NCBI GenBank assembly: GCA_030019365.1
Contig: JASEFA010000004.1
Span: forward strand, 99,262-163,261
Reading direction: 5' to 3'
Length of the DNA stretch: 64,000 nucleotides
Origin: Bacillota bacterium
GTDB lineage: Bacteria; Bacillota; Sulfobacillia; JACIYH01
In this document: positions 1 to 7,590 of the stretch, one piece after another
Layout of the letters: every line of letters starts with the position of its first letter
Position numbering within the stretch: the stretch's first letter is position 1
Notes under the pieces: model-generated
The model's database searches: none
What the model was told of the DNA's origin: nothing
What the model saw: only the letters and a program-made list of their open reading frames with translations
Made by a program: the position numbers and the translations under genes

Positions 1-1137
1 GTCCCGGCTTACAAGGCGGACCGGTTCCGCAGGGTGTACAAGCGGTACCACGACTGGCTGGGCCGCCTGGCCCCCCGCTGGGTGGGTGCGGAGGAACTGT
101 CCGAGGCGGTGCTCCTCGACCTGGCGGACAACGTCTTCGGAGCGTGCACCATGTGCCGGCGCTGCACCGTCAACTGCCCCATGGGCGTGGACATGGGGTT
201 GCTTGCCCGCGCCGCCCGCGGCATGCTGGATACCCTGGGGCTGACACCGAAAGGGCTCAAGGCCACGGTGGATGTGCACCTTCGCACCCGTAACAACATG
301 GGCATCAGCGAAGAGGACTTCGCGGACACCATCGAGTGGCTGGGGGAGCAACTGCAGGACGAGGTGGGCGATTCCCGGGCCCGCATACCCCTCAACAAGA
401 AGGGGGCCCGCATGCTGTACACCCTGAACCCGCGGGAGCCCAAGTACTTCCCCCTGACCATCCTGGCGGCGGCCAAGATCATGTACGCTGCCGGCGAGGA
501 CTGGACGCTGAGCACGAACTACTGGGACGTCACCAACTACGCCCTGTTCTCGGGCAACGACGAGGCGGCCCGCACCATCGCTGGATGGCTGCGGGACGAG
601 GCCGTCAACCTGGGAGTGCAGGAAGTGGTGATGGCGGAGTGCGGGCACGGTTACCGGTCGTTCCGCTGGGAAGGCCCCAACTGGCTGCGGGGCAGCTATC
701 CCTTCCGGGTGCGTGGGTTTGTAGAGCTGATGGCCGGGTATGTCAGGGACGGTCGCATACGCCTGGACCCGGCCCGGAACGGTAAGCCGGTCACCTACCA
801 CGATCCCTGCAACCAGGCCCGCAGCGGCGGGGTCATCCAGGAGCCGCGGTACATCCTGCACCGGGCCGTGGCGGACTTCCGGGAGATGAACCCCCACGGG
901 GCCCAGAACTTCTGCTGCGGGGGCGGCGGGGGCATGCTTTCCATGACCGAGTTTGCCGAACGCCGTATCCGGGCGGGAAAGGTGAAGGCCGACCAGATCC
1001 GCGCTACCGGTGCGGAAGTGGTGGCGACCTCGTGCCACAACTGCCTGGACCAGATCACGGAACTGAATAAGCACTACAAGCTGGGCGTCAGGATCTGCAA
1101 CCTCTGCGAGGTGGTGGCGGAGGCCCTGGTGCTCTGA
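1..1137 (+). CDS. DsrK/HdrD-like iron-sulfur protein (5' partial)
   Basis: Iron-sulfur electron-transfer protein of the HdrD/DsrK/GlpC type, cut by the left edge: the frame is open from base 1 and the true start is outside the window. Counting codons from base 1, a [4Fe-4S] motif C49-x2-C52-x2-C55-x3-C59-P is followed by the C-terminal CCG domain (C270, C305-C306-G, C345-x2-C348) that in HdrB/HdrD/DsrK binds a noncubane cluster at the disulfide or trisulfide site. A second ferredoxin motif may lie upstream of the window. In sulfite reducers DsrK is the cytoplasmic subunit thought to reduce the DsrC trisulfide. The DsrC-like and DsrAB-like genes just downstream make this the best reading. No membrane partner (DsrM/P) is visible, so a soluble HdrD-like role remains possible. 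Confidence 0.82.
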   Translation, partial: VPAYKADRFRRVYKRYHDWLGRLAPRWVGAEELSEAVLLDLADNVFGACTMCRRCTVNCPMGVDMGLLARAARGMLDTLGLTPKGLKATVDVHLRTRNNMGISEEDFADTIEWLGEQLQDEVGDSRARIPLNKKGARMLYTLNPREPKYFPLTILAAAKIMYAAGEDWTLSTNYWDVTNYALFSGNDEAARTIAGWLRDEAVNLGVQEVVMAECGHGYRSFRWEGPNWLRGSYPFRVRGFVELMAGYVRDGRIRLDPARNGKPVTYHDPCNQARSGGVIQEPRYILHRAVADFREMNPHGAQNFCCGGGGGMLSMTEFAERRIRAGKVKADQIRATGAEVVATSCHNCLDQITELNKHYKLGVRICNLCEVVAEALVL

Positions 1138-1194
1138 GGGCGGCGCCCTGGTATCGCAAGGGGGCCGGTCTCCCTCGGGTGAGGAGGGCACGGG

Positions 1195-2877
1195 GTGGGA
1201 ACCAGGCGCATCGTGGTAATCGGAGGGGTGGCGGCGGGGCCCAAAGCGGCAGCCCGCGCCCGCCGGGTCGATCCCGAGGCCGAGATAACCCTGCTGGAGA
1301 GGGGCTCGCTCATTTCTTACGGCAGTTGCGGCCTGCCCCTGTACCTGGCCGGCCTGGTGGCACTCGAATCCCTGCGATCTACCCCGGCCGGGGTGCTGCG
1401 GGACGAGGATTTCTTCTGGCGGGAGAAGCGGGTGCGGGTTCTCACCGGCACCGGGGCGGAGGAGATCGATCCTGCCCGCCATGTGGTGTGGGCCCGGTCG
1501 GGCGGCGAGCGCTTCGCCATCGGGTACGATAGCCTGGTGCTGGCCACGGGAGCGGTGCCGGTGATGCCGCCCGTGATCGGTCTCGATGAGGAGGGGGTGT
1601 TCCGCCTCCACCGGCCCGAAGAGGCCGAGGCGCTCCGGCGTGCCCTGGCGCCGCGCCGGCGGGCCGTGGTGGTGGGCGGGGGTTTGGTGGGACTGGAGGT
1701 AGCCGATGCTCTGGCTACCCGGCGCCTGCAGGTTACCGTGTGCGAGGCGGGCGAGCACCTTCTCCCCGGGCTGCTGGACACGGACATGGCCCGGGTGCTG
1801 GAGACTCACCTGGGCGGTCAGGGCCTGACCGTGGTGACCGGCCAGCCGGTGACTGCCATCCGGCGGAGCAACGGGGGGCTCCGGGTGGAGGCCCCGGACT
1901 GGAAAGGAGAGGCCGACCTGGTGGTGGTGGCCTGCGGGGTCAGGCCGGAGGTGAGTCTGGCCGCCCGCGCCGGCCTGGAGATTGGCCCCACCGGGGCCAT
2001 CGCCGTGGACGGGCGCCAGGCCACCGGGGTCCCTGATATCTTTGCCGCCGGCGACTGCTGCCAGGCCACCCATCTGGTGACGGGTGAGAAGACCTGGCTT
2101 CCCCTGGCCTCCACCGCGAACAAGCAGGGCCGGGTGGCGGGCACCAATGCCGCCGGAGGCGAGGAGCACTTCCCCGGGGTAGTGGGGACGGCCGTCCTGC
2201 AGGTGGCCGAGAGCAACGTGGCTCGCACCGGCCTGGGCGAGGGGGAAGCGCTCCGGATGGGGTACCAGGCGGTGGGGGCCGTGGTGGCTGGTTTCGATGC
2301 CGCTCACTACTATCCCATGCACGCTCCCCTGGCCCTGAAGGTGGTGGCCGATGCCCGGGACGGGCGGCTGCTGGGCGCCCAGGCGGTCGGCCCGGGGGAG
2401 GCGGTGAAGCGTGTAGACGTGCTGGCCACCGCCATATCCTGCGGTGCCACTCTGGACCGGGTTGCCCACCTGGACCTGGGGTATGCCCCTCCTTTCGCCA
2501 CCGCCCTGGACATCTGCCTGTCGACGCTGAACCAGCTACGAAACCGGCTTGACGGCCTGGCGCGCCCCGTGGCGGCCACCGAGCTGAAGGCGCTCTTGGG
2601 TGCGCCCCGGCCGCCGCTGGTGCTGGACGTGCGTACGCCGGCGGAGTACGAGGGACGGCGGCTGCCGTACCCGGCTCTCCACGTCCCCCTGGCCCAGTTG
2701 AGGGACCGGCTGGATGAAGTGCGGGCGGCGCGGGCGCCCGGCCAGGAGATCGTGGCCGTGTGCGAGATGGGAGTGAGGGGATTCGAAGCTCAGCGCCTGC
2801 TGGATGCCGCGGGCCTGGGCCCGGCCCGTTACCTGGAGGGGGGAATATGGGCCTGGCCGTATGGCCTGCAAAGCTGA
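1195..2877 (+). CDS. CoA-disulfide reductase / rhodanese fusion (FAD-dependent, persulfide reductase type)
   Basis: 560-residue FAD/NAD(P)H flavoprotein of the CoADR-Rhd family. It has an N-terminal GGVAAGPKAA dinucleotide fold and the single redox cysteine C45 in the context SYGSCGLP typical of CoA-disulfide and NADH persulfide reductases. A central VVVGGGLVGLEVA NAD(P)H-binding fold follows, and the C-terminal rhodanese domain (about residues 455-560) has its active cysteine C523 in AVCEMGVRG. Such fusions reduce CoA-persulfide or polysulfide to sulfide plus CoASH. GTG start at 1195 with GAGGAGG at 1180-1186. It sits 57 nt after the DsrK-like gene and shortly before dsrC, so it probably moves sulfane sulfur or electrons in the same pathway; that link is inference. 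Confidence 0.88.
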   Translation: MGTRRIVVIGGVAAGPKAAARARRVDPEAEITLLERGSLISYGSCGLPLYLAGLVALESLRSTPAGVLRDEDFFWREKRVRVLTGTGAEEIDPARHVVWARSGGERFAIGYDSLVLATGAVPVMPPVIGLDEEGVFRLHRPEEAEALRRALAPRRRAVVVGGGLVGLEVADALATRRLQVTVCEAGEHLLPGLLDTDMARVLETHLGGQGLTVVTGQPVTAIRRSNGGLRVEAPDWKGEADLVVVACGVRPEVSLAARAGLEIGPTGAIAVDGRQATGVPDIFAAGDCCQATHLVTGEKTWLPLASTANKQGRVAGTNAAGGEEHFPGVVGTAVLQVAESNVARTGLGEGEALRMGYQAVGAVVAGFDAAHYYPMHAPLALKVVADARDGRLLGAQAVGPGEAVKRVDVLATAISCGATLDRVAHLDLGYAPPFATALDICLSTLNQLRNRLDGLARPVAATELKALLGAPRPPLVLDVRTPAEYEGRRLPYPALHVPLAQLRDRLDEVRAARAPGQEIVAVCEMGVRGFEAQRLLDAAGLGPARYLEGGIWAWPYGLQS

Positions 2878-2967
2878 GGGAAGCCGGGGAGGCCTTGCGG
2901 GAAGGAGGAGGCGACCCTTCCGGCGAAACTATTGTCCGGAACAGTTCGGCGGGGCGAGGGGTGGACG

Positions 2968-3231
2968 GTGACCCACGACGGGAGAAGGACCGGCTCGCGA
3001 GGAGGCGGTCCCTCATCGGAAGGCGGCCTGCGCTCCGGGTTGGGCGCCGAGCAGCAGGCCGTGGTGGATTTTGCCCTCGAGTATTACCGGCGTCACGGAC
3101 ACACCCCGAACCTCCGTACCCTGGTCAACGAGATGGGGCTGGACAGGAAGCGGGTATACGTGCTTTTCCCCGGAAATCCCGTGCGACGGATATGCCAGAT
3201 CACGGGTCTCCCCATGCCTCCGGAGTGCTGA
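2968..3231 (+). CDS. dsrC: DsrC/TusE-family sulfur carrier, redox-active type
   Basis: Small DsrC-like protein (87 residues from GTG 2968). The body follows the family pattern, with a helical FALEYYRRHGHTPNLRTLV segment, then VYVLFPGNP and the C-terminal arm. The arm contains the two DsrC cysteines exactly 11 positions apart (C76 and C87, ten residues between) around ITGLPMPPE, matching the AGLPKPTG arm of DsrC. TusE-type proteins keep only the last cysteine, so this is the trisulfide-forming type. Unusually, the last cysteine is the C-terminal residue itself; most DsrC proteins have one more. GTG 2968 is preceded by GAGGGG with good spacing; a TTG at 2932 would add 12 residues but lacks a well-placed ribosome site. 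The 3' end overlaps the sulfite reductase gene. Confidence 0.85.
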   Translation: MTHDGRRTGSRGGGPSSEGGLRSGLGAEQQAVVDFALEYYRRHGHTPNLRTLVNEMGLDRKRVYVLFPGNPVRRICQITGLPMPPEC

Positions 3232-5129
3232 AGTACCCCCGCCCGGCAGGGGAGCTGTCCCGCTCTCGCTATCCTATCGACGTCTACCGCATGGCCGGAC
3301 GGTGTGACAGGTCTCTTTTTGGGCCGGAAGATCCCGACGTGATTCTCCCCCTTCCCGCCGGCATGGGGCAGCGCCTCGCCCGGGAGCCGGTAGCCTGGCC
3401 CTGGTCGGTGTACCTGCGGGTGCTCCCCCCGGTGGGGGGCTGGATGTCTGCCGATCTCCTGGAGGCGCTGGCCGACCTGGTCGAGCGCCGGGGGATGGGG
3501 CTGATGCACCTGGCCTGCGGAGGCACGCTGGAGATCTACACCACCCCCGAGGAAGCCCTGTCCCTGGTGCAGGACCTGAACGGGCTGGGCCTGGACGTGG
3601 GCTCCACCGGGGATGACCTGCGCTGCCTGGTGGCGTGCGCGGGTCCGGCGCGGTGCGACGAGGCCCTGGTGGATGCCCCCGCCATCGCCACCTACCTGGG
3701 AAGGCGCTTCCTGGACGAGCAGCAATATCCCGCCCTGCCCCGCAAGTGCAAGCCGGCGGTGGCGGGGTGTCCTCGCGACTGCGTGCGTGCGGGACACCAC
3801 GACCTGGCCTTCATGGGGGTGGAGCGTCCCGGGTGGGGGCGGGGCCTGGTGATGATGGTGGGGGGCAAGTACGGCCGCCGCTCCGGCCGCGGTCCCCGGC
3901 CCGCCGAGGTGCTGGTGCCCTTCGTGCCCCTCTCTGGGGACGATTACACGGCGGTGGGTGACCTGTGCCAGCGCTTCCTGGACGTGTGGTCACGCCTGGC
4001 TGGGAACCGGGAGCGGGCGGGCGACTTCGTGGCCAGGATGGGGCAGGAGCGCATCTGCCGGGAGATGGGGCTCGACCCGGCGATGCCGTTGAGTGATGCT
4101 GGCGCCGCTCAGCCCCGGCGCGTGGCTGTCGATGCGGCGACGGGCGTTTCATGGCAAGCGGGCCTCGCCGCGGGAGCTGGCGTCGGCCGGGAGGTTGCGG
4201 AGGCCTGGAAAGACGGTGGCCCGGCCGAGGCCGCGGGCGCCTGGGAAGGCGGCGGCCCCGCGGAGGTGGTGCTTCCCGCCGGGATAATGCCCGACTTCCG
4301 CGGACAGCTTCCCCCCTTCCTGCGGGAACGCTACGGGAGGTGGGTGATGCACGACTACCCGTTGCCGGGGGTCCTCCGTCATGGGGCCGCGGACGGTAGC
4401 CAGTGCTGGACGGTGCGCTTTCACCTCCCACCCGGGGGGATGCTTTCTGCTGAGTCCCTGCGCCTGCTGGCCCGCTGGATCAGGGAGTACGCCCTGGTAG
4501 GGCGGCGCACCAGCCGGGAGGGTTTCGAGCTGGTGGGCGTGGACCCCGCCCGCGTGGCCGACCTCACGGCCCGGGTGCACGGGGCCGGCTTCCTTCCCGG
4601 GGGGACGGGGCGCGGGTTGCGGCAGGTCAAGGCGTGCGTCGGGTACCTGCACTGCCAGAATGCCCTGGTGGACTCCCCCGCGCTGGCCGGGGTGCTGGGG
4701 GACGCCCTGCTGGAGGTCGCCGCCGGAGGAATTCCGGCCGGGCTGCGGGTTTCCGTGGCCGGGTGTCCCAACGATTGCGGGGGCGCACGCGGGGCGGACC
4801 TGGGTCTGGTGGGGTGTTCGCGGGGAGGAGTGCGTGTCCTGGCGGGAGCCAGGGCGGGGTTGCGGCCCCGCCTGGCCGGCAGCTGCGGAGCGCTGCGCGC
4901 GCGGCCTCCTGAGTACGCCGAGGTGGTGGCTCACGTATTGGACCTGGTGGGGCGCTGGCGGGAGGGGGCACAGCCGGGGGACAGGCTGGGCGATTGGCTG
5001 GCGCGCGGCGGTGCTTGCCTCGACGGCAGGTGGCGACCACCGGCGGGTGAACGTGCTGATCAAGGGTGGCTGGCTCGCGGGGAGGCCGCCCCCGGTGGCG
5101 GCAGGGGGCGGGGAGGGGGAGAGGCGTGA
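3192..5129 (+). CDS. Single-chain tandem DsrA/DsrB-like siroheme sulfite reductase
   Basis: 645 residues made of two sulfite-reductase halves in one chain. Half 1 carries C149-x5-C155 and C193-x3-C197, with the 38-residue C155-C193 spacing seen in DsrA and DsrA-like text such as DVGSTGDDLR and AVAGCPRDC. Half 2 carries C482-x5-C488 and C525-x3-C529 in DsrB-like context (GYLHCQNALVDSP, SVAGCPNDCG). Each half could ligate a siroheme-[4Fe-4S] centre. Assimilatory reductases also have two repeats but only one full motif, and classical DsrA and DsrB are separate, longer chains with inserted ferredoxin domains; no ferredoxin CxxCxxC motif is present here. A poorly conserved Ala/Gly-rich linker (about residues 300-360) joins the halves. 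ATG 3192 overlaps dsrC by 40 nt with a weak ribosome site; GTG 3225 is an alternative. Function as sulfite reductase is inferred. Confidence 0.8.
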   Translation: MPDHGSPHASGVLKYPRPAGELSRSRYPIDVYRMAGRCDRSLFGPEDPDVILPLPAGMGQRLAREPVAWPWSVYLRVLPPVGGWMSADLLEALADLVERRGMGLMHLACGGTLEIYTTPEEALSLVQDLNGLGLDVGSTGDDLRCLVACAGPARCDEALVDAPAIATYLGRRFLDEQQYPALPRKCKPAVAGCPRDCVRAGHHDLAFMGVERPGWGRGLVMMVGGKYGRRSGRGPRPAEVLVPFVPLSGDDYTAVGDLCQRFLDVWSRLAGNRERAGDFVARMGQERICREMGLDPAMPLSDAGAAQPRRVAVDAATGVSWQAGLAAGAGVGREVAEAWKDGGPAEAAGAWEGGGPAEVVLPAGIMPDFRGQLPPFLRERYGRWVMHDYPLPGVLRHGAADGSQCWTVRFHLPPGGMLSAESLRLLARWIREYALVGRRTSREGFELVGVDPARVADLTARVHGAGFLPGGTGRGLRQVKACVGYLHCQNALVDSPALAGVLGDALLEVAAGGIPAGLRVSVAGCPNDCGGARGADLGLVGCSRGGVRVLAGARAGLRPRLAGSCGALRARPPEYAEVVAHVLDLVGRWREGAQPGDRLGDWLARGGACLDGRWRPPAGERADQGWLARGEAAPGGGRGRGGGEA

Positions 5130-6559
5130 TGGCCGGGCCGCGGGGCCTCGTGCTGGCGGCGCCGCACGGGAGGTCCGGCAAGACCACCGTGGCCATGGGG
5201 GTGTGCGCCGCCCTGGCCGGCCGGGGGCTGCGGGTGCAGCCCTTCAAGAAAGGCCCCGATTTCATCGATCCCGGCTGGCTCACCCTGGCCGCCGGGCGAT
5301 CCTGCCGGAACCTGGACCTGTTCATGCTGGGTGACGAGGTCACCCGCCGGAGCTTCCTCGGTGCCTGCCGGGGTGCCGACCTGGCCCTGGTGGAGGGGGC
5401 CATGGGATTGTTCGACGGGCTGGACCCGGCGGGCTCCAACAGCACCGCTCAACTCGCACGGCTGCTGGGGCTTCCCGTAGTCCTCCTGGTGGACGTGACC
5501 CGCATGACCCGCACCGCCGCGGCGGTGGTGCGGGGGCTGGTGGGCTTCGAAGAAGGTATTGACTTCCGGGGCGTGATCCTCAACCGGGTGGGCACTTCCC
5601 GGCAGGAACGCCTGGTGCGGCAGGCCGTGGAGCAATACTCCGGGCTGCCCGTGCTGGGAGCCATCCCCCGCTGGCAGGGGGCAGCCGTGCCCGACCGTCA
5701 CCTGGGGCTGATACCCGCGGGGGAGCGGTTGAGCGGGACTCGGCTGGCCGCCGAGGAGGCCATAGCCGAGGCGGCCCGGGCCGTGCAGGCTGGCGTCGAC
5801 CTGGACCGTCTGCTGGAGGCGGGTGCCCCCATCGCCGCCCCCTATCATGCAGACGGAGGGGAAGGGTTCGCCGGGGAGAGGTCCGGTCGGGAGGAGGAAG
5901 AACCCGTCTCCATCGGGGTGGTGCGGGACCGGGTCTTCAGCTTCTACTACCCCGACAATCTGGAGGCCCTGGAGCGGGCGGGCGCCCGCCTGGTGCCCAT
6001 CGATTCCCTGCAGGATTCCCGGTTGCCCCTGGTGGCCGCCCTTTACATCGGTGGAGGTTTCCCCGAAGTGTTTGCCCACGAGCTGGAGCAAAACCTTCCT
6101 CTACGTCTCTCCTTGCGGGAAGCTATTGCCGAGGGATTGCCCGTGTACGCCGAATGCGGCGGGCTGATGTACCTGTGCCGGTCCATCGCCTGGGAGGGGC
6201 AGGGGCACGAGATGGTGGGGGCCCTGCCCTTCGATGTGGAGATGGCCACTTCCCCGCGCGGTCACGGGTACGTGGAGGCGGAGGTGGTGGGCGAAAACCC
6301 CTACTTCCCGCGGGGGGCGGTCATACGGGGCCACGAGTTCCACCACTCCCTGCCCACCAGGGTGCCGGCGGAGAACATGGTCTTCCGCCTGGGGCGGGGG
6401 ACGGGGTGGGGGCACGGGTGCGACGGACTCATGTGGGGCAGCGTCTTTGCGTCTTACCTGCACGTGCACGCCCTGGCCTGCCCGGGGTGGGCCCCGGCCC
6501 TGGTCCGGGAGGCGCGCAGGTTCGACCGCGAGCGGAGAGGGGTCAGAACATGGCGGTAG
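5129..6559 (+). CDS. dsrN: DsrN-type siroheme amidase (CbiA family)
   Basis: 476-residue glutamine-dependent amidase of the CbiA/CobB family. The N-terminal P-loop domain has HGRSGKTT and FKKGPDFIDPG; the C-terminal class-I-like glutaminase domain has LYIGGGFPE and the nucleophile C343 in YAECGGLMYL, then a distal HEFHHS histidine region. CbiA amidates cobyrinic acid. DsrN, its homologue in dsr operons, makes siroheme amide for sulfite reductase. With siroheme genes downstream, a sulfite reductase upstream and no corrin-ring genes in the window, DsrN is preferred. The ATG start shares one base with the upstream stop (TGATG), indicating translational coupling. Confidence 0.82.
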   Translation: MAGPRGLVLAAPHGRSGKTTVAMGVCAALAGRGLRVQPFKKGPDFIDPGWLTLAAGRSCRNLDLFMLGDEVTRRSFLGACRGADLALVEGAMGLFDGLDPAGSNSTAQLARLLGLPVVLLVDVTRMTRTAAAVVRGLVGFEEGIDFRGVILNRVGTSRQERLVRQAVEQYSGLPVLGAIPRWQGAAVPDRHLGLIPAGERLSGTRLAAEEAIAEAARAVQAGVDLDRLLEAGAPIAAPYHADGGEGFAGERSGREEEEPVSIGVVRDRVFSFYYPDNLEALERAGARLVPIDSLQDSRLPLVAALYIGGGFPEVFAHELEQNLPLRLSLREAIAEGLPVYAECGGLMYLCRSIAWEGQGHEMVGALPFDVEMATSPRGHGYVEAEVVGENPYFPRGAVIRGHEFHHSLPTRVPAENMVFRLGRGTGWGHGCDGLMWGSVFASYLHVHALACPGWAPALVREARRFDRERRGVRTWR

Positions 6560-7578
6560 GTCCGCGCCTGCGCTACTGGCGGCAGCAACGGGGGGTATCC
6601 GTGGAGGATCTGGCGGATCGCCTCACCATTGCGCCCGATTGCCTGGGGGAGGTGGAGGAGGGCCGGCGGCGCATGGCCATGGCCGCCTGGCAGGAGGCGG
6701 CTGACTTCCTCCAGGTGCCCCTGGAGGAGCTCCTGCGGGACGGTCCCCTGCCTGACCCGGCGTCGCCTGCCGGGGGATCGGCTGCCCCAGGGTCACCGGC
6801 CGCGGAATGGCCGGTCGCGGAGGCCGGCCCGGGCGCGGGTGGTGAGCCTGAAAAAGCGGGTAGGTGCGACACGGGCGGTCACGTGAAGCTGCGTGTGGGC
6901 AACACCGTGCGCACCCTTCGGGAGCAGAAGGGGATAACGGTAACGGATCTGGCCCGCGCCACCGGGTTGTCGCCGGCCCACATTTCCGAGATCGAGCGGG
7001 GTCGCACTGCTCCCTCCATCCGGACGCTGGAGAAGCTGGCGCGGGCCCTGGGGGTGTCAGCGGGAGTGCTGGTGAGGTCGGTGGGTGCCAACGGTGTGGG
7101 AGAGAAACTGCGCCGGTTGCGGGAGCGGCTGGGGCTCACCCAGAAGGGGGTGGCGGAGAAAGCCGGCGTCTCTTACGGCCTGATCGGCCAGATCGAGTCG
7201 GGCCGCACCCAGTCTTCGGTTACCACCCTGAGCCTGCTGGCCGAGGCGCTGGGAGTCTCTCCGTGTTACTTCCTCATGGATGAAGAGGAAGTCCTGGAGC
7301 TTACCCGCTCCCTGTCTCCCGAGGTGGCGGAGCTGCTCTCCCAGCCCCGGGTGAGGGAGTTCCTGGCCCGGGTGGCCGGGCTCAACCGGTCTGCCTTTGA
7401 CCTGGTTATGGCCGTGGTCGACGTGCTCATGGCCCGCCTGCCCCGCCAGGAAGAGGGTCCGGCCGAACCGCTACGCGAGCTGGGCGACCTGCTGCGGGAT
7501 ATGGGTCCGGAGGAGCGGAGGTTCCTGGTGGAGTCCGCCCGGTTCCTGGTTTCCCGCAGGACCCGGGAGGCCGGTTGA
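6550..7578 (+). CDS. Regulator with three XRE-type helix-turn-helix domains
   Basis: 342-residue protein with three Cro/C1-type HTH units, at about residues 5-60, 115-172 and 183-240. Units 2 and 3 are canonical (LSPAHISEIERGRTAPS; VSYGLIGQIESGRTQSS); unit 1 is more divergent. A Pro/Ala/Gly linker (about 65-110) separates units 1 and 2, and about 100 mostly helical residues with no recognisable effector domain end the chain. Most XRE regulators have one such unit. The ATG overlaps the dsrN stop by 10 nt, and the hemA start follows after 12 nt, so it lies inside the sulfite-reductase/heme operon and is a good candidate for its regulator. It has no cysteine cluster suggesting redox sensing. Its ligand is unknown. 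Confidence 0.85.
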   Translation: MAVGPRLRYWRQQRGVSVEDLADRLTIAPDCLGEVEEGRRRMAMAAWQEAADFLQVPLEELLRDGPLPDPASPAGGSAAPGSPAAEWPVAEAGPGAGGEPEKAGRCDTGGHVKLRVGNTVRTLREQKGITVTDLARATGLSPAHISEIERGRTAPSIRTLEKLARALGVSAGVLVRSVGANGVGEKLRRLRERLGLTQKGVAEKAGVSYGLIGQIESGRTQSSVTTLSLLAEALGVSPCYFLMDEEEVLELTRSLSPEVAELLSQPRVREFLARVAGLNRSAFDLVMAVVDVLMARLPRQEEGPAEPLRELGDLLRDMGPEERRFLVESARFLVSRRTREAG

Positions 7579-7590
7579 GGTGAGCACGGC

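Noticed and set aside
2760-3191. Upstream extension of the sulfite reductase frame
   Set aside because: It runs through the end of the CoADR-rhodanese gene and all of dsrC in another frame and has no family similarity.
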